The notes below the pieces were generated by a model, which worked only from the letters and a program-made list of their open reading frames with translations, was not told where the DNA came from and did not search any database. From Heliorestis acidaminivorans (lineage in GTDB: Bacteria; Bacillota; Desulfitobacteriia; Heliobacteriales; Heliobacteriaceae), in NCBI RefSeq assembly GCF_008933955.1, contig NZ_WBXO01000001.1, positions 124,001 through 188,000 of the forward strand: DNA of 64,000 bases, read 5' to 3'. How positions within the stretch are numbered: the stretch's first letter is position 1; every line of letters starts with the position of its first letter. Positions 34,396-42,008 of this stretch are shown here, piece by piece. The translations under genes were made by a program, and so were the position numbers.

Positions 34396-35130
34396 TTATC
34401 CGAAAAGTCCAAACCATTGGAGACTTTGCTTAAATCGCTTGCCATCCCATTTCAGTACAGAAATCAGATCACCTAAACCATCGGCGCGGTATCTACCGTA
34501 TACTCGCTGATAAGCCAACAATTCATAGATGCCGTCTCGATCAAAGTCAACAGCATAAAGGCCACCAAGAGGACTAACAGCACCTTCTATTGGTGCTTTT
34601 AGCTTTCCATTTTCGTCGTAGATTTCTGATAAGTATTCTTGTCCTTTGTTGCGAATGTCAATGAGGTAGCTACTGTTGCCATTTATGCTTTTTACGCTAA
34701 CCTGATAATAGTCTAGGTATCTTATGTCGTACTTGTACTGCTCGTTAAACCTTTCAAAGTCAAAAAGTTTTCTAGCCCGATTATTCAAAAAGGAGAATAC
34801 ATAATCATAAGTAAAAGCGCCAGAACCGCCAGAGTTAATGGCAACTTGAATGTCATTTACACCATCGCCAGTAAAATCTCCCAAAAAAAGAGTTGGGTTA
34901 AATCCAGCCCTTTCTTGCAAAGGAATACTGTATTGCCTTGATGTTCTGCCATCTTGAACGATTAATGCTATATTGTCGATAAAAGGGCTGTCCGGATAAG
35001 GCTGTGCACCAGTTATATAAACTTGATCAGGTACACCATCACCATTGACATCACCAACTTGATAAGCAAAAATCTTTCTAGGTTGCCTCTTCTGAGGATC
35101 TATATTGGCCTTGTTAGAGGAAGGGAACAT
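34396..35130 (-). CDS. VCBS/FG-GAP-like repeat protein with calcium-binding loops
   Basis: About 244 residues from ATG 35130 (MFPSSNK), with GGAGG seven bases upstream. Three Dx(D/N)xDG loops appear: DVNGDGVPD, DFTGDGVND and DFDRDGIYE, typical of FG-GAP/VCBS beta-propeller-type repeats that bind calcium. No signal peptide is evident, so spore-coat or cytosolic location is possible. Its ribosome site is inside a terminator-like hairpin (35132-35186). A decayed partial copy of this gene's ends lies at 39638-39775. Confidence 0.8.
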   Translation of the reverse strand: MFPSSNKANIDPQKRQPRKIFAYQVGDVNGDGVPDQVYITGAQPYPDSPFIDNIALIVQDGRTSRQYSIPLQERAGFNPTLFLGDFTGDGVNDIQVAINSGGSGAFTYDYVFSFLNNRARKLFDFERFNEQYKYDIRYLDYYQVSVKSINGNSSYLIDIRNKGQEYLSEIYDENGKLKAPIEGAVSPLGGLYAVDFDRDGIYELLAYQRVYGRYRADGLGDLISVLKWDGKRFKQSLQWFGLFG

Positions 35131-35131
35131 T

Positions 35132-35186
35132 AAAAAACCTCCTTCACACATAAACTCTAATATTTTATGATGCGAAGGAGGTTTTT
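35132..35186 (-). promoter_or_regulatory. Hairpin that contains the ribosome site of the VCBS gene
   Basis: On the minus strand, arms AAAAACCTCCTTC and GAAGGAGGTTTTT pair over 13 bp around a 28-base loop. The right arm is the GGAGG ribosome site plus T-tract of the next gene. It could end the methyltransferase transcript and also hide the ribosome site in read-through mRNA. Confidence 0.55.
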
Positions 35187-35193
35187 GACATGC

Positions 35194-35772
35194 TTACTTT
35201 TTGAGGGCTGTTAGGCCATAGAACACATCGGCAAAAGATTCTTCTATAATTATGTCAAATCCGGCTTTTTGAAGTAGATCTTTAGTCTCTGCTTTGCTAA
35301 TTCTATGATGAACTGGCGGGCCTACTTCCATTTCTTTTGCTTCAAATTCAATAATGGCAATTTTTCCTGCACTTTGCAAGATGCGGCTGACTTCTTGTAG
35401 CATTCGATTCTTGTCTTGTACTTCGTGAAGAACATTTACCATTAAGGCGAAGGTTACTGATTGATTGGGCAATTTAAGGTCGTACTCTTCGGTTTTTATT
35501 GTAATGAGGTTGGCTAATTCTACTTCTTTGGCTTTTTGCTCTACTTCGTCAAGCATTTCTTGTAGAATGTCTAAGCCGTAGACTTTGTTATTTTTTTGCT
35601 TAACTAGTTGGCCTGCCGGGATAGTGAAGTAGCCGATACCACAACCAATGTCGGCCATTGTATCGTTTGTCGTTAGGCCTAGTTTTTCTAAAGTTGATGT
35701 TGATGGTAGCACTTCTCTTCTCCAGGGGTTGTCGAGTTTGCTTTTGTTGATGGGGGAGAATTTGTGGGTCAT
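35194..35772 (-). CDS. Class I SAM-dependent methyltransferase (UbiE-like)
   Basis: 192 residues. SAM motif I MADIGCGIGYFTIPAG lies near residue 40, strand-2 acidic residue in VYGLDILQEMLDEV, motif IV FALMVNVLHEVQD and post-motif GKIAIIEFEAKE. It is similar to UbiE/Methyltransf_11 enzymes; the substrate is unknown. Start ATG 35772 has AAGGAGGCAG upstream. It probably forms a transcription unit with the VCBS gene downstream. The last ~60 codons recur as a remnant at 39798-39978. Confidence 0.88.
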   Translation of the reverse strand: MTHKFSPINKSKLDNPWRREVLPSTSTLEKLGLTTNDTMADIGCGIGYFTIPAGQLVKQKNNKVYGLDILQEMLDEVEQKAKEVELANLITIKTEEYDLKLPNQSVTFALMVNVLHEVQDKNRMLQEVSRILQSAGKIAIIEFEAKEMEVGPPVHHRISKAETKDLLQKAGFDIIIEESFADVFYGLTALKK

Positions 35773-35895
35773 GAGACTGCCTCCTTATAATATAGTAATA
35801 ATTATTTCAGGCTCTCCTTCAGGCAAGCTGGACATTCATCTTATCAAGAAGGTCTTGATAAGTAAAAATAACTATTCCACAACAAACGCTTTCAT

Positions 35896-35950
35896 ACCTT
35901 CGTCAACGTTTGCTCTAGCATAGGTGGTCAACTTTTTTGTTGACAAAACA
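35896..35950 (+). repeat. Orphan IS21-type end
   Basis: CGTCAACGTTTGCTCTAGC, then ATAGGTGGTCAACTTTTTTG and TTGACAAAAC. Reverse complement of the 18077-18128 end, with the same TATGCTAGAGCAAA core. No transposase nearby. Confidence 0.6.
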
Positions 35951-36118
35951 AGTCGATTCAATACAAATGAATTTATAATTATAAACTATCAAATTAATTG
36001 TGATCTTCTAAAGTACCATGAAATCGATTGAACTACTTTTCCTACCCTAGCCTATCAATTCGCTACGATAGGTACAAACGGTCCTATCGTCAATAAAAAC
36101 ATAGCAATATAACAAAGT

Positions 36119-36160
36119 GAAAGCCGCTGAACTTTAGAACGGAAGTTCAGTGGCTTTTAT
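36119..36160. terminator. Hairpin upstream of lgt
   Basis: Arms AAAGCCGCTGAACTT and AAGTTCAGTGGCTTT with a T-tract. There is no + strand gene directly before it, so it may insulate lgt or be the end of a lost gene. The remaining ~170 bases between 35951 and 36118 hold nothing recognisable. Confidence 0.65.
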
Positions 36161-36272
36161 TATGCGTTATTGCGTTGCATTTTTACTCAAATGTTCATAA
36201 TTTGCACATTTCTTTACTGTACAGTAAGAGGGCCTGTTCAAATGTAAAGAATCCCAAAAAGGAGGGATTAGC

Positions 36273-37097
36273 TTGGTAGAACTATTTTCTTTTGGCCCTT
36301 TTTCTGTTCATTTTTTCGGTGTCACCATTGCGGCAGGAATGATAGCTGCTCTTTATTTGGCAACTCAAGAAGCAAAAAGAGTCAATTTATCGGAAGATGC
36401 TATTTTTGATGTGGTTTTATATTCTCTCCTCGGTGGAATTATCGGTGCTCGTCTTCTCTATATCCTGGTCTATGATCCAGTTTACTATCTTACAAATCCC
36501 TTCGAAGTCTTTCGGATTCAAGCGGGTGGGTTGTCCATTCATGGGGGTATCCTTGGAGGCTTTTTTTTGGGTCTATGGCGTGCACTCCGAAACAAACTTG
36601 ATGTTTGGCACGTTGCAGATCTGCTTGCTCCCGCTTTAATACTCGGTCAAGCTATTGGTAGAATTGGTTGCGATGTCTTTGGTGTTCCTATGGACAAGCC
36701 TTTTTTTTGGGGTGTCGAGCAAAATGGTCAAATAGTTCATCCAGTACAGGCCTATGAGCTAACACTCAATTATCTTCTCTTTGCTTGGCTTTGGACAAAA
36801 AGAAAATCTATTCATTATAAGGGCCAAATTTTTGTTCATTATCTAATTGGCTTCTCTGCAATTAGAAGTATTGTAGAACTCTTCCGAATGAATCCTGAAG
36901 TTTTAGGTCTTTTATCTGTATCCCATCTTTTAAGTTTTGTCGGTATTTTGACGGGTCTCTTATTGCAACAGTATCTTAAGAAAAGATATCCCCTGATGAC
37001 ACGTGAGCATATTCCTACGTCTTTGACAAGAACCATTGGGATTACGTTTTTGCTCATTATAATTTCAACAGGATTGTACTACTTTGTACAAGGATAG
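36273..37097 (+). CDS. lgt: Prolipoprotein diacylglyceryl transferase
   Basis: First enzyme of lipoprotein maturation; attaches diacylglycerol from phosphatidylglycerol to the lipobox cysteine at the membrane. 274 residues with about seven membrane helices. Conserved segments: GARLLYILVYDP, GGLSIHGGILGG (essential His) and LGQAIGRIGCDVFGVP (the Lgt signature, with CDVF in place of the usual NFIN/NFFN). VHPVQAYEL and the Arg in IRSIVELFR are also present. Start TTG 36273 with AAAGGAGGG six bases upstream. A likely client in this window is the thermonuclease lipoprotein at 61279. Confidence 0.93.
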   Translation: MVELFSFGPFSVHFFGVTIAAGMIAALYLATQEAKRVNLSEDAIFDVVLYSLLGGIIGARLLYILVYDPVYYLTNPFEVFRIQAGGLSIHGGILGGFFLGLWRALRNKLDVWHVADLLAPALILGQAIGRIGCDVFGVPMDKPFFWGVEQNGQIVHPVQAYELTLNYLLFAWLWTKRKSIHYKGQIFVHYLIGFSAIRSIVELFRMNPEVLGLLSVSHLLSFVGILTGLLLQQYLKKRYPLMTREHIPTSLTRTIGITFLLIIISTGLYYFVQG

Positions 37098-37118
37098 CCT
37101 GCAATGATAAATACTCAT

Positions 37119-37841
37119 TTACTCACCTATCTCACGTAACGCTTCAACATTGATGATTCGAATAGTCTCCAAATGAAAGTCAATTAAGCCTTCCTCACGC
37201 ATGCGAGCCATCTCTCTAGACATAGATGGCCGGGAGACATTTAGAAAGTCCGCTAACTCGTTCCGTTTCATAGGCAGGCGAAATGTAGTTGCACCGGTTT
37301 TTCGATACTGTTCTAGGAAATAAGTGCTAAGTTTCCCTCGCATGCTCTTAATCGTCAAGTATTCCACTTTTTTGTTCAACATCATGGCCTTTTCAGAGAT
37401 GATTCTGAGCATGTTTTCGATGAGCTTCTGATGCCAAGTACAACTGTTATCACACTGACCGAGTAGTTTTCTCCGAGAAATGAATAATACCTCGCTCTCT
37501 TCCTGAGCAATTACAGTAGCTGGCCAGGACGAGTTCTTAGAAAAGACAACCATTTCTCCAAAAAGATCTCCAGGGTTGAGCAATATCATTATGGCTCGAT
37601 GGCCTGCCGCCGTTTCCTTGAGCACCAAGGCCTCCCCTTTAAGTAAGATGCCAATACTCTCTAAGGGCTCGCCCGCTAAGGCGATGGTGTCGTTCTTTTT
37701 ATATCGAAAGCTCTTCAAGTCAAGGCAAAAAAGCATTTCATCGATAACCAACGGTTCAATTCCTTGAAAGAGAGCGCATTCGGCTAAAAGATGAGTCTTT
37801 TCTGCAAGATTCTTGCAACCATCTTTTTTCTTTTGTCCCAT
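37119..37841 (-). CDS. Crp/Fnr-family transcriptional regulator
   Basis: 240 residues. Cyclic-nucleotide-type sensor domain covers ~20-140 (LKSFRYKKNDTIALAGEPL, then LLNPGDLFGEMVVF). A long dimer helix and a winged helix-turn-helix at ~185-230 follow (MKRNELADFLNVSRPSMSRE, then EEGLIDF). It has cysteines at CALFQ, FCL and QCDNSCTW but no classic Fnr N-terminal Cys cluster, so the ligand cannot be told. In clostridia such proteins often control redox or nitrosative-stress genes. It is divergent from the Fe-S protein gene at 37944, with a perfect 18-bp palindrome between them. Confidence 0.88.
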   Translation of the reverse strand: MGQKKKDGCKNLAEKTHLLAECALFQGIEPLVIDEMLFCLDLKSFRYKKNDTIALAGEPLESIGILLKGEALVLKETAAGHRAIMILLNPGDLFGEMVVFSKNSSWPATVIAQEESEVLFISRRKLLGQCDNSCTWHQKLIENMLRIISEKAMMLNKKVEYLTIKSMRGKLSTYFLEQYRKTGATTFRLPMKRNELADFLNVSRPSMSREMARMREEGLIDFHLETIRIINVEALREIGE

Positions 37842-37859
37842 TTTCCCTTGCTCCCTTTT

Positions 37860-37877
37860 CGGTAGCCATGGCTACCG
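37860..37877. promoter_or_regulatory. Perfect 18-bp palindrome between divergent genes
   Basis: CGGTAGCCATGGCTACCG equals its own reverse complement. It lies 19 bases from the regulator start and 66 from the Fe-S gene start. A Crp/Fnr dimer operator is plausible. A hairpin is also possible because seven T residues follow on the + strand. Confidence 0.5.
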
Positions 37878-37943
37878 ATTTTTTTACCTAATTTTATTAT
37901 AGTGTAGATGTAATAACAAGTGATTCGAAGGAGGATATAAGAT

Positions 37944-38684
37944 ATGATAAGAAAAGTTGTCACGATTAACGAGGAAAAATGTATTGGATGTGGGCTCTGC
38001 ACCACCGCCTGTCAGGAAGGTGCTCTTAAACTTATAAATGGAAAAGCAAAACTAGTATCAGAGTCATACTGCGATGGCCTCGGTAACTGTCTCCCTGCTT
38101 GCCCTACCGATGCTATCACCTTAGAGGAGCGTAAGGCTGATCCTTTTGATAAAGTTGCCGTGAAACAGCGCAAGGAAGAATTAAAAAAAGCCAGCGAAGT
38201 TCCTACTCCTTGTGGCTGTCCTGGAACTCAAGCTCGAGTTTTTGACAGAGTGCCCATGAAAGAAGTAAAGAACTCTCAGGTTAGCGTAAATAAAGGAGAG
38301 GCTATCAGCACTGAATCAGAACTGAGACAATGGCCTTGTCAGTTAAAGCTCGTATCCCCAATGGCTCCTTTCTTTAACAATTGCCATCTACTGATTGCCG
38401 CCGACTGTACTGCCTTTGCCTATGCTGGGATTCATCAAGACTTCATGAAAAACAAAATTACTTTGATCGGTTGCCCAAAACTAGATGCTGGCGACTATGC
38501 TGAGAAACTGACAGAAATCTTAAATGCCCAAGAAATTCAAAGCGTAACGGTTCTACGGATGCAAGTACCTTGTTGTGCAGGAATTGTAAACTCCGTGAAA
38601 AAGGCGCTCACTGATAGCGGCAAAGTTATCCCTTGGCAAATTGTTACAATTGGTACGGACGGACGTATCACCAATAGAACGTAA
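37944..38684 (+). CDS. 4Fe-4S ferredoxin-type protein
   Basis: 246 residues. Two N-terminal cluster motifs, CIGCGLCTTACQEGA and YCDGLGNCLPACPTDA, give two [4Fe-4S] clusters. The C-terminal 110 residues contain WPCQLKLVSPMAPFFNN, then LIAADCTAFAYAGIHQDF and MQVPCCAGIV, a pattern seen in clostridial ferredoxin-like proteins next to Crp/Fnr regulators and hybrid-cluster proteins. Cytosolic. Ribosome site AAGGAGG precedes ATG 37944. Probably controlled by the divergent regulator. A strong hairpin at 38706 follows. Confidence 0.87.
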   Translation: MIRKVVTINEEKCIGCGLCTTACQEGALKLINGKAKLVSESYCDGLGNCLPACPTDAITLEERKADPFDKVAVKQRKEELKKASEVPTPCGCPGTQARVFDRVPMKEVKNSQVSVNKGEAISTESELRQWPCQLKLVSPMAPFFNNCHLLIAADCTAFAYAGIHQDFMKNKITLIGCPKLDAGDYAEKLTEILNAQEIQSVTVLRMQVPCCAGIVNSVKKALTDSGKVIPWQIVTIGTDGRITNRT

Positions 38685-38705
38685 CTCGGACAAAAGTGCA
38701 CGGAG

Positions 38706-38746
38706 GGACGGTTCTTCTGTACACCTACAGAAGAACCGTCCTTTTG
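38706..38746 (+). terminator. Terminator/REP-like hairpin after the Fe-S gene
   Basis: 15-bp perfect arms GGACGGTTCTTCTGT and ACAGAAGAACCGTCC with a 6-base loop. The GGGACGGTTCT sequence recurs in many Firmicutes genomes as a REP-like unit, to my recollection. Confidence 0.75.
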
Positions 38747-38755
38747 TGTTTGTGT

Positions 38756-38822
38756 TTACAAAACCTTACCATCTTTAATACGAATCACTCTCTGCGCTTC
38801 TTCTGCAATTTCAAGGTTGTTC
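38756..38822 (-). pseudogene. ABC transporter ATPase C-terminal remnant
   Basis: About 22 codons read LEIAEEAQRVIRIKDGKVL before a stop. This matches the region after the H-loop of LolD/MacB-type ABC ATPases. Nothing else of the gene is present. Confidence 0.5.
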
Positions 38823-38884
38823 AATTGTTCCGGAATAGGATGTTAGCTATGAAAGATATACAATTCCGAGTAATATGAATGGAC

Positions 38885-38919
38885 AAAAAAAGACTTCTGT
38901 TGAATTCAGAAGTCTTTTC
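38885..38919. terminator. Terminator downstream of rubrerythrin
   Basis: Arms AAAAGACTTCTG and CAGAAGTCTTTT with a TTGAATT loop, 60 bases past the rubrerythrin stop. Confidence 0.85.
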
Positions 38920-38978
38920 CTAGTCACTAAAAACCAAAATGTGTATTAGTGATTCAATTAAAATTAAGGGTGAAAGAA

Positions 38979-39569
38979 CTATTCCTGAGCAAAAGATTCA
39001 GAAAAGGGCATGAAAAACCCTTGTGGATGATCACATACATTACAAATCTTAGGCGCGGCTTTGCCTACATGAATATTACCACATACAGTACACATCCAGG
39101 CAATTTCTTCTTCCTTCTTGAATATGGATCCATTCTCTATTTCATCAGCTAGTCTACCAAATCTATCGGCATGAGTTTTTTCAACAGCTGCTACGCCCTC
39201 AAAGACATGCGCAATTTCTGCAAAGCCCTCTTCTCTTGCTACCTTACCGAAACTCTTATATACTTCGTCCCATTCTTCTAACTCATTATGCTGAGCGGCC
39301 CTGAGAGCTTTAACAGTGTCATCATACAAATCAACGGGATAAGCTCCAGAAATGCTAATGTTATCACCTGCAAAATCTTTAAGCTTTTGATAGAACAATT
39401 TGCCATGAGCCCTTTCCTGGTCTGCTGTATAATCAAAGATAGCTCCGACTACATGAAAGCCTTCTTTTTTGGCGGCAGATGAGGCAATGTTATAGCGGCT
39501 TCTGGCCTGACTTTCTCCTGAGAATGCCCTCATTAAATTTTCATAGGTCTTGCTTCCTTTTAAGTTCAT
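38979..39569 (-). CDS. rbr: Rubrerythrin
   Basis: Non-haem di-iron peroxidase of anaerobes that reduces hydrogen peroxide. 196 residues from ATG 39569 (MNLKG), with AAAGGAGAG upstream. The N-terminal four-helix ferritin-like domain carries AFSGESQARSRY, then DYTADQERAHGKLFY and FEGVAAVEKTHADRF, supplying the Glu and His ligands. The C-terminal rubredoxin domain has CTVCGNIHVG and CNVCDHPQGFF (four Cys on one Fe). It is monocistronic. The frame appears longer upstream only because it runs into the decayed VCBS copy. Confidence 0.95.
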   Translation of the reverse strand: MNLKGSKTYENLMRAFSGESQARSRYNIASSAAKKEGFHVVGAIFDYTADQERAHGKLFYQKLKDFAGDNISISGAYPVDLYDDTVKALRAAQHNELEEWDEVYKSFGKVAREEGFAEIAHVFEGVAAVEKTHADRFGRLADEIENGSIFKKEEEIAWMCTVCGNIHVGKAAPKICNVCDHPQGFFMPFSESFAQE

Positions 39570-39637
39570 GTACATCTCTCCTTTTTTTATGTTTGATAGT
39601 TTTCCCGATGGAAAAGAAAGTAAACATGAAAAGTATG

Positions 39638-39775
39638 CTATCCGAAAAGTCCAAACCATTGGAGAGTTTGCTTAAATTGTTTGCCATCCCATTTCAATAC
39701 CGAAATCAGATCGCCTAAACCATCGGCGCGGTAATCTTTCTAGGTTGACTCCGTTGAGGAGCTATATAGGTCTTG
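39638..39775 (-). pseudogene. VCBS-protein gene remnant (internally deleted copy)
   Basis: On the minus strand it encodes RADGLGDLISVLKWDGK, then FKQTLQWFGLFG and a stop, the C-terminus of the 34396-35130 protein. It joins directly at ~39731 to a piece matching that gene's first codons (CCTAGAAAGATT region, 35070-35120). About 580 bp are deleted between them. Confidence 0.8.
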
Positions 39776-39797
39776 TTAGAGGAGGTTTTTACCATGA

Positions 39798-39978
39798 TTA
39801 CTTTTTGAGAGCTGTTAGGCCGTAGAACATATCGGTAAAAGAATCTTCTATAATTATGCTAAATCCGGCTTTTTGAAGTAACTCTTTGGTTTCTGCTTTG
39901 TCAATTCTATGATGAACCGGCGGACCCACTTCCATTTCCTTTGCTTCAAATTCAATGATGGCGACTTTTTCACCCTGT
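39798..39978 (-). pseudogene. Methyltransferase C-terminal remnant
   Basis: VAIIEFEAKEMEVGPPVHHR, then KAETKELLQKAGFSIIIEDS and FYGLTALKK match the end of the intact methyltransferase at 35194-35772. The 5' part is cut by an IS21-type end at 39979. No start or SAM motif. Confidence 0.85.
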
Positions 39979-40003
39979 TCAACCTTTGCTCTAGCAGAGG
40001 TGG
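39979..40003 (+). repeat. Orphan IS21-type end, shortened
   Basis: TTCAACCTTTGCTCTAGCAG and AGGTGGTC correspond to the 35896-35950 end. It borders the methyltransferase remnant and the recombinase gene. Confidence 0.5.
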
Positions 40004-40005
40004 TC

Positions 40006-40869
40006 CTAGGAGTCTTCATGACTCAACAAATCTTTTTCAAAGAATCGATCTGCAACATCTTGTATATTATGTTCTTTTGGCTTTGCATATCTAGGTAGCA
40101 TTTGTGTTGTAACTAGGCCGGCCTGCTTTTGAATAATTGCCCAATCCTCTTCGCCCTGAACCATGGCTCCAATAAATGTATGGCGCAGAACACTTGTTTT
40201 GGTTTTACCGCAATACTTTTCTATGATAGACTGAACGGTGCGCACACTAATACGCTGATTGCGATTGCTCAAGAAAAGGGCTGGATCGTCGTCGCCTCTT
40301 TCATTCAAATATTCAGTTATAGCCTTTCTAATTACAGGTCCTATAGCAACTTTCCTAGTTCTTCCCCTTTTTATCTTTTCTATAACTACTGTTCCTCTTT
40401 TGTTCTTTTCGTCTATTTTAATATTCCATTTGTTAAGTGCAACTAATTCTGTCGCCGATAAGCCTGCCCCTAGCAATAGGTAAATTACGGCTAGGTCTCT
40501 CTTGTTGACGCTTGCTTTCTCTATTAACTCTATCACTTCTTCTTTAGAAAGTGTTTTGGGCGCTATTTGTTTTACATCGGGCAGTTTTATGAGCTTTATT
40601 TCTTCTGTTAAGTACTTTCTCTTTATCCATTTGCAATATGCCTTTATAGCATAGAAATGCTTATGTATTGTACCAGGTGCCATTCCCTGTTCTTCTAAGA
40701 TTCCTAAGTACTTTTGTATATGAATAGCATCAAAGCTTTTTAAGTCTTTAGAATACTCCAATAGAAACTTTTCAAAAATGGCTAGTGTTGATCCGTAAGC
40801 TACTTTTGTATCGAAAGATTTCTTCTCTAGACCATACGTGAGGAACTCATCTATATAATTGCTATACAC
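40006..40869 (-). CDS. Tyrosine recombinase family protein with altered catalytic residues
   Basis: 287 residues, XerC/D-like layout: N-terminal SAM-like core-binding domain (~1-105) and catalytic domain (~115-275). The expected first Arg of the GLRxxEL motif is Ser (GAGLSATELVAL). The HxLRH box reads TSVLRHTF with the His missing. The GH(S/K) motif reads KQAGLVTTQMLPRYAKP. The lysine hairpin (KRGRTRKVAI) and the putative nucleophile Tyr (LPRYAKP) remain. It may be inactive, or act only as a DNA-binding protein. A fragment of a similar protein is at 12985-13145. No ribosome site is obvious before ATG 40869. Confidence 0.8.
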   Translation of the reverse strand: MYSNYIDEFLTYGLEKKSFDTKVAYGSTLAIFEKFLLEYSKDLKSFDAIHIQKYLGILEEQGMAPGTIHKHFYAIKAYCKWIKRKYLTEEIKLIKLPDVKQIAPKTLSKEEVIELIEKASVNKRDLAVIYLLLGAGLSATELVALNKWNIKIDEKNKRGTVVIEKIKRGRTRKVAIGPVIRKAITEYLNERGDDDPALFLSNRNQRISVRTVQSIIEKYCGKTKTSVLRHTFIGAMVQGEEDWAIIQKQAGLVTTQMLPRYAKPKEHNIQDVADRFFEKDLLSHEDS

Positions 40870-40936
40870 GGCTACGCCCCCTGACTTTACATCTTATTTG
40901 CTTATGAAAAAAACTTAATCTATCTCTATCACTTTA

Positions 40937-40985
40937 ACACTATTGCGTAGAATTATACTTCTGCGCAATAGTGTCTCTTTTTCAT
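40937..40985. terminator. Hairpin with T-rich tail
   Basis: Arms ACACTATTGCGTAGA and TCTGCGCAATAGTGT (one G-U pair), followed by CTCTTTTTC on the + strand. It is upstream of the recombinase, so it may end a lost + strand gene. The rest of 40870-41250 has an imperfect AAAGGTGGT/ACCACCTTT pair (41029-41093) and a TATAAT at 41165-41170 that may serve the radical SAM gene. Confidence 0.5.
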
Positions 40986-41250
40986 AATAAGTAAATTTTT
41001 TTATTTGTATATACAATTTCTAGCTATTAAAAGGTGGTCCTCTCTTCTTTCTAAGTATTTGTCTCTTTGCTTATAAGGTCCTACCACCTTTCATCATTTA
41101 TCCCCTAACTTTTTTAACTGTGCAGAAGTATATTTATTATCATCATACTTGTCAATAAGAATGAAGTATAATGGACTGATAGCCGCTTTTTTTGACTATC
41201 AGGTCCTATTAATATCACCTAAAAATATATGAGTTGGAGTGAGCTTATTC

Positions 41251-41844
41251 ATGATCACCTATAAGATAGGTAATTCTCTGTACCTTAATATTACCAATGC
41301 CTGTACCTGCGACTGCAGTTTTTGCGTTCGCAACAAGCCAGAGGGGCTTTCCTGCGGTATAACGCTTTGGTTAGATCAGGAGCCAACTGTAGAGGAAGTA
41401 CTTGCAGACATTAAAAAGTGGGATAGCACTGAACTGCATGAGTTTGTCTTCTGTGGATATGGAGAGCCCATGATTCGTACCAATGATGTTCTCGAGATTT
41501 GTAAAAGGCTCAAAAAAAACTATTCCCAACCAGTTCGAATCAATACTAATGGGCACGGGAGTTTAATAAGTGGTTATGATATTACGCCAGAACTACATGG
41601 TCTAGTCGATTCTATATCGATCAGTTTGAATGCGAAAAATGGCCAGGATTATCAAGCTCTCTGTAAATCTGTTTATGGCGAAGAATCTTATGGGGCTATT
41701 ATAGATTTCGCAATAAAGTGCAAAAGTTATGTTCCAGAGGTTGTTCTATCGGTAGTTGATGTTTTGCCTGTAGAAGATATTGAAGCTTGCCGTAATTTAG
41801 CAGAGAAGATAGGAGTGAACTTTCGAGTTAGGCACTATGGTTGA
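41251..41844 (+). CDS. TatD-associated-type radical SAM protein
   Basis: 197 residues from ATG 41251, with GGAGTGAG seven bases upstream. A CxxxCxxC radical SAM motif is present as ACTCDCSFCVRN. Further conserved features are FVFCGYGEPMIR (GxGEP-like) and VRINTNGHGS (SAM-binding strand). The short length and the N-terminal YKIGNSLYLNITNACTC match the family annotated as TatD-associated radical SAM proteins, although no tatD is in the window. The reaction is unknown. A terminator follows. Confidence 0.85.
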   Translation: MITYKIGNSLYLNITNACTCDCSFCVRNKPEGLSCGITLWLDQEPTVEEVLADIKKWDSTELHEFVFCGYGEPMIRTNDVLEICKRLKKNYSQPVRINTNGHGSLISGYDITPELHGLVDSISISLNAKNGQDYQALCKSVYGEESYGAIIDFAIKCKSYVPEVVLSVVDVLPVEDIEACRNLAEKIGVNFRVRHYG

Positions 41845-41879
41845 GAGTTAAGGTCAGTGATGATTATGTTAATATTTTT

Positions 41880-41920
41880 TAAAAAGACTGGATTATTCTG
41901 TTAATCTAGTCCTTTTTTTG
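41880..41920 (+). terminator. Terminator of the radical SAM gene
   Basis: Arms AAAGACTGGATTA and TAATCTAGTCCTTTTTTT with a short loop and T-tract, 36 bases past the stop. Confidence 0.85.
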
Positions 41921-42008
41921 TAGAAAAAATAATAACATTTTGCGCAAGAATCGACAAAGTTTTATTGATATATACTGTAGTTTACTCCTTGGAAATTACA
42001 AAGTTACA

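Noticed and set aside
39798-40019. 73-codon minus-strand frame as an independent gene
   Set aside because: It is the tail of a methyltransferase copy joined to an IS end, with no SAM motif and no ribosome site.
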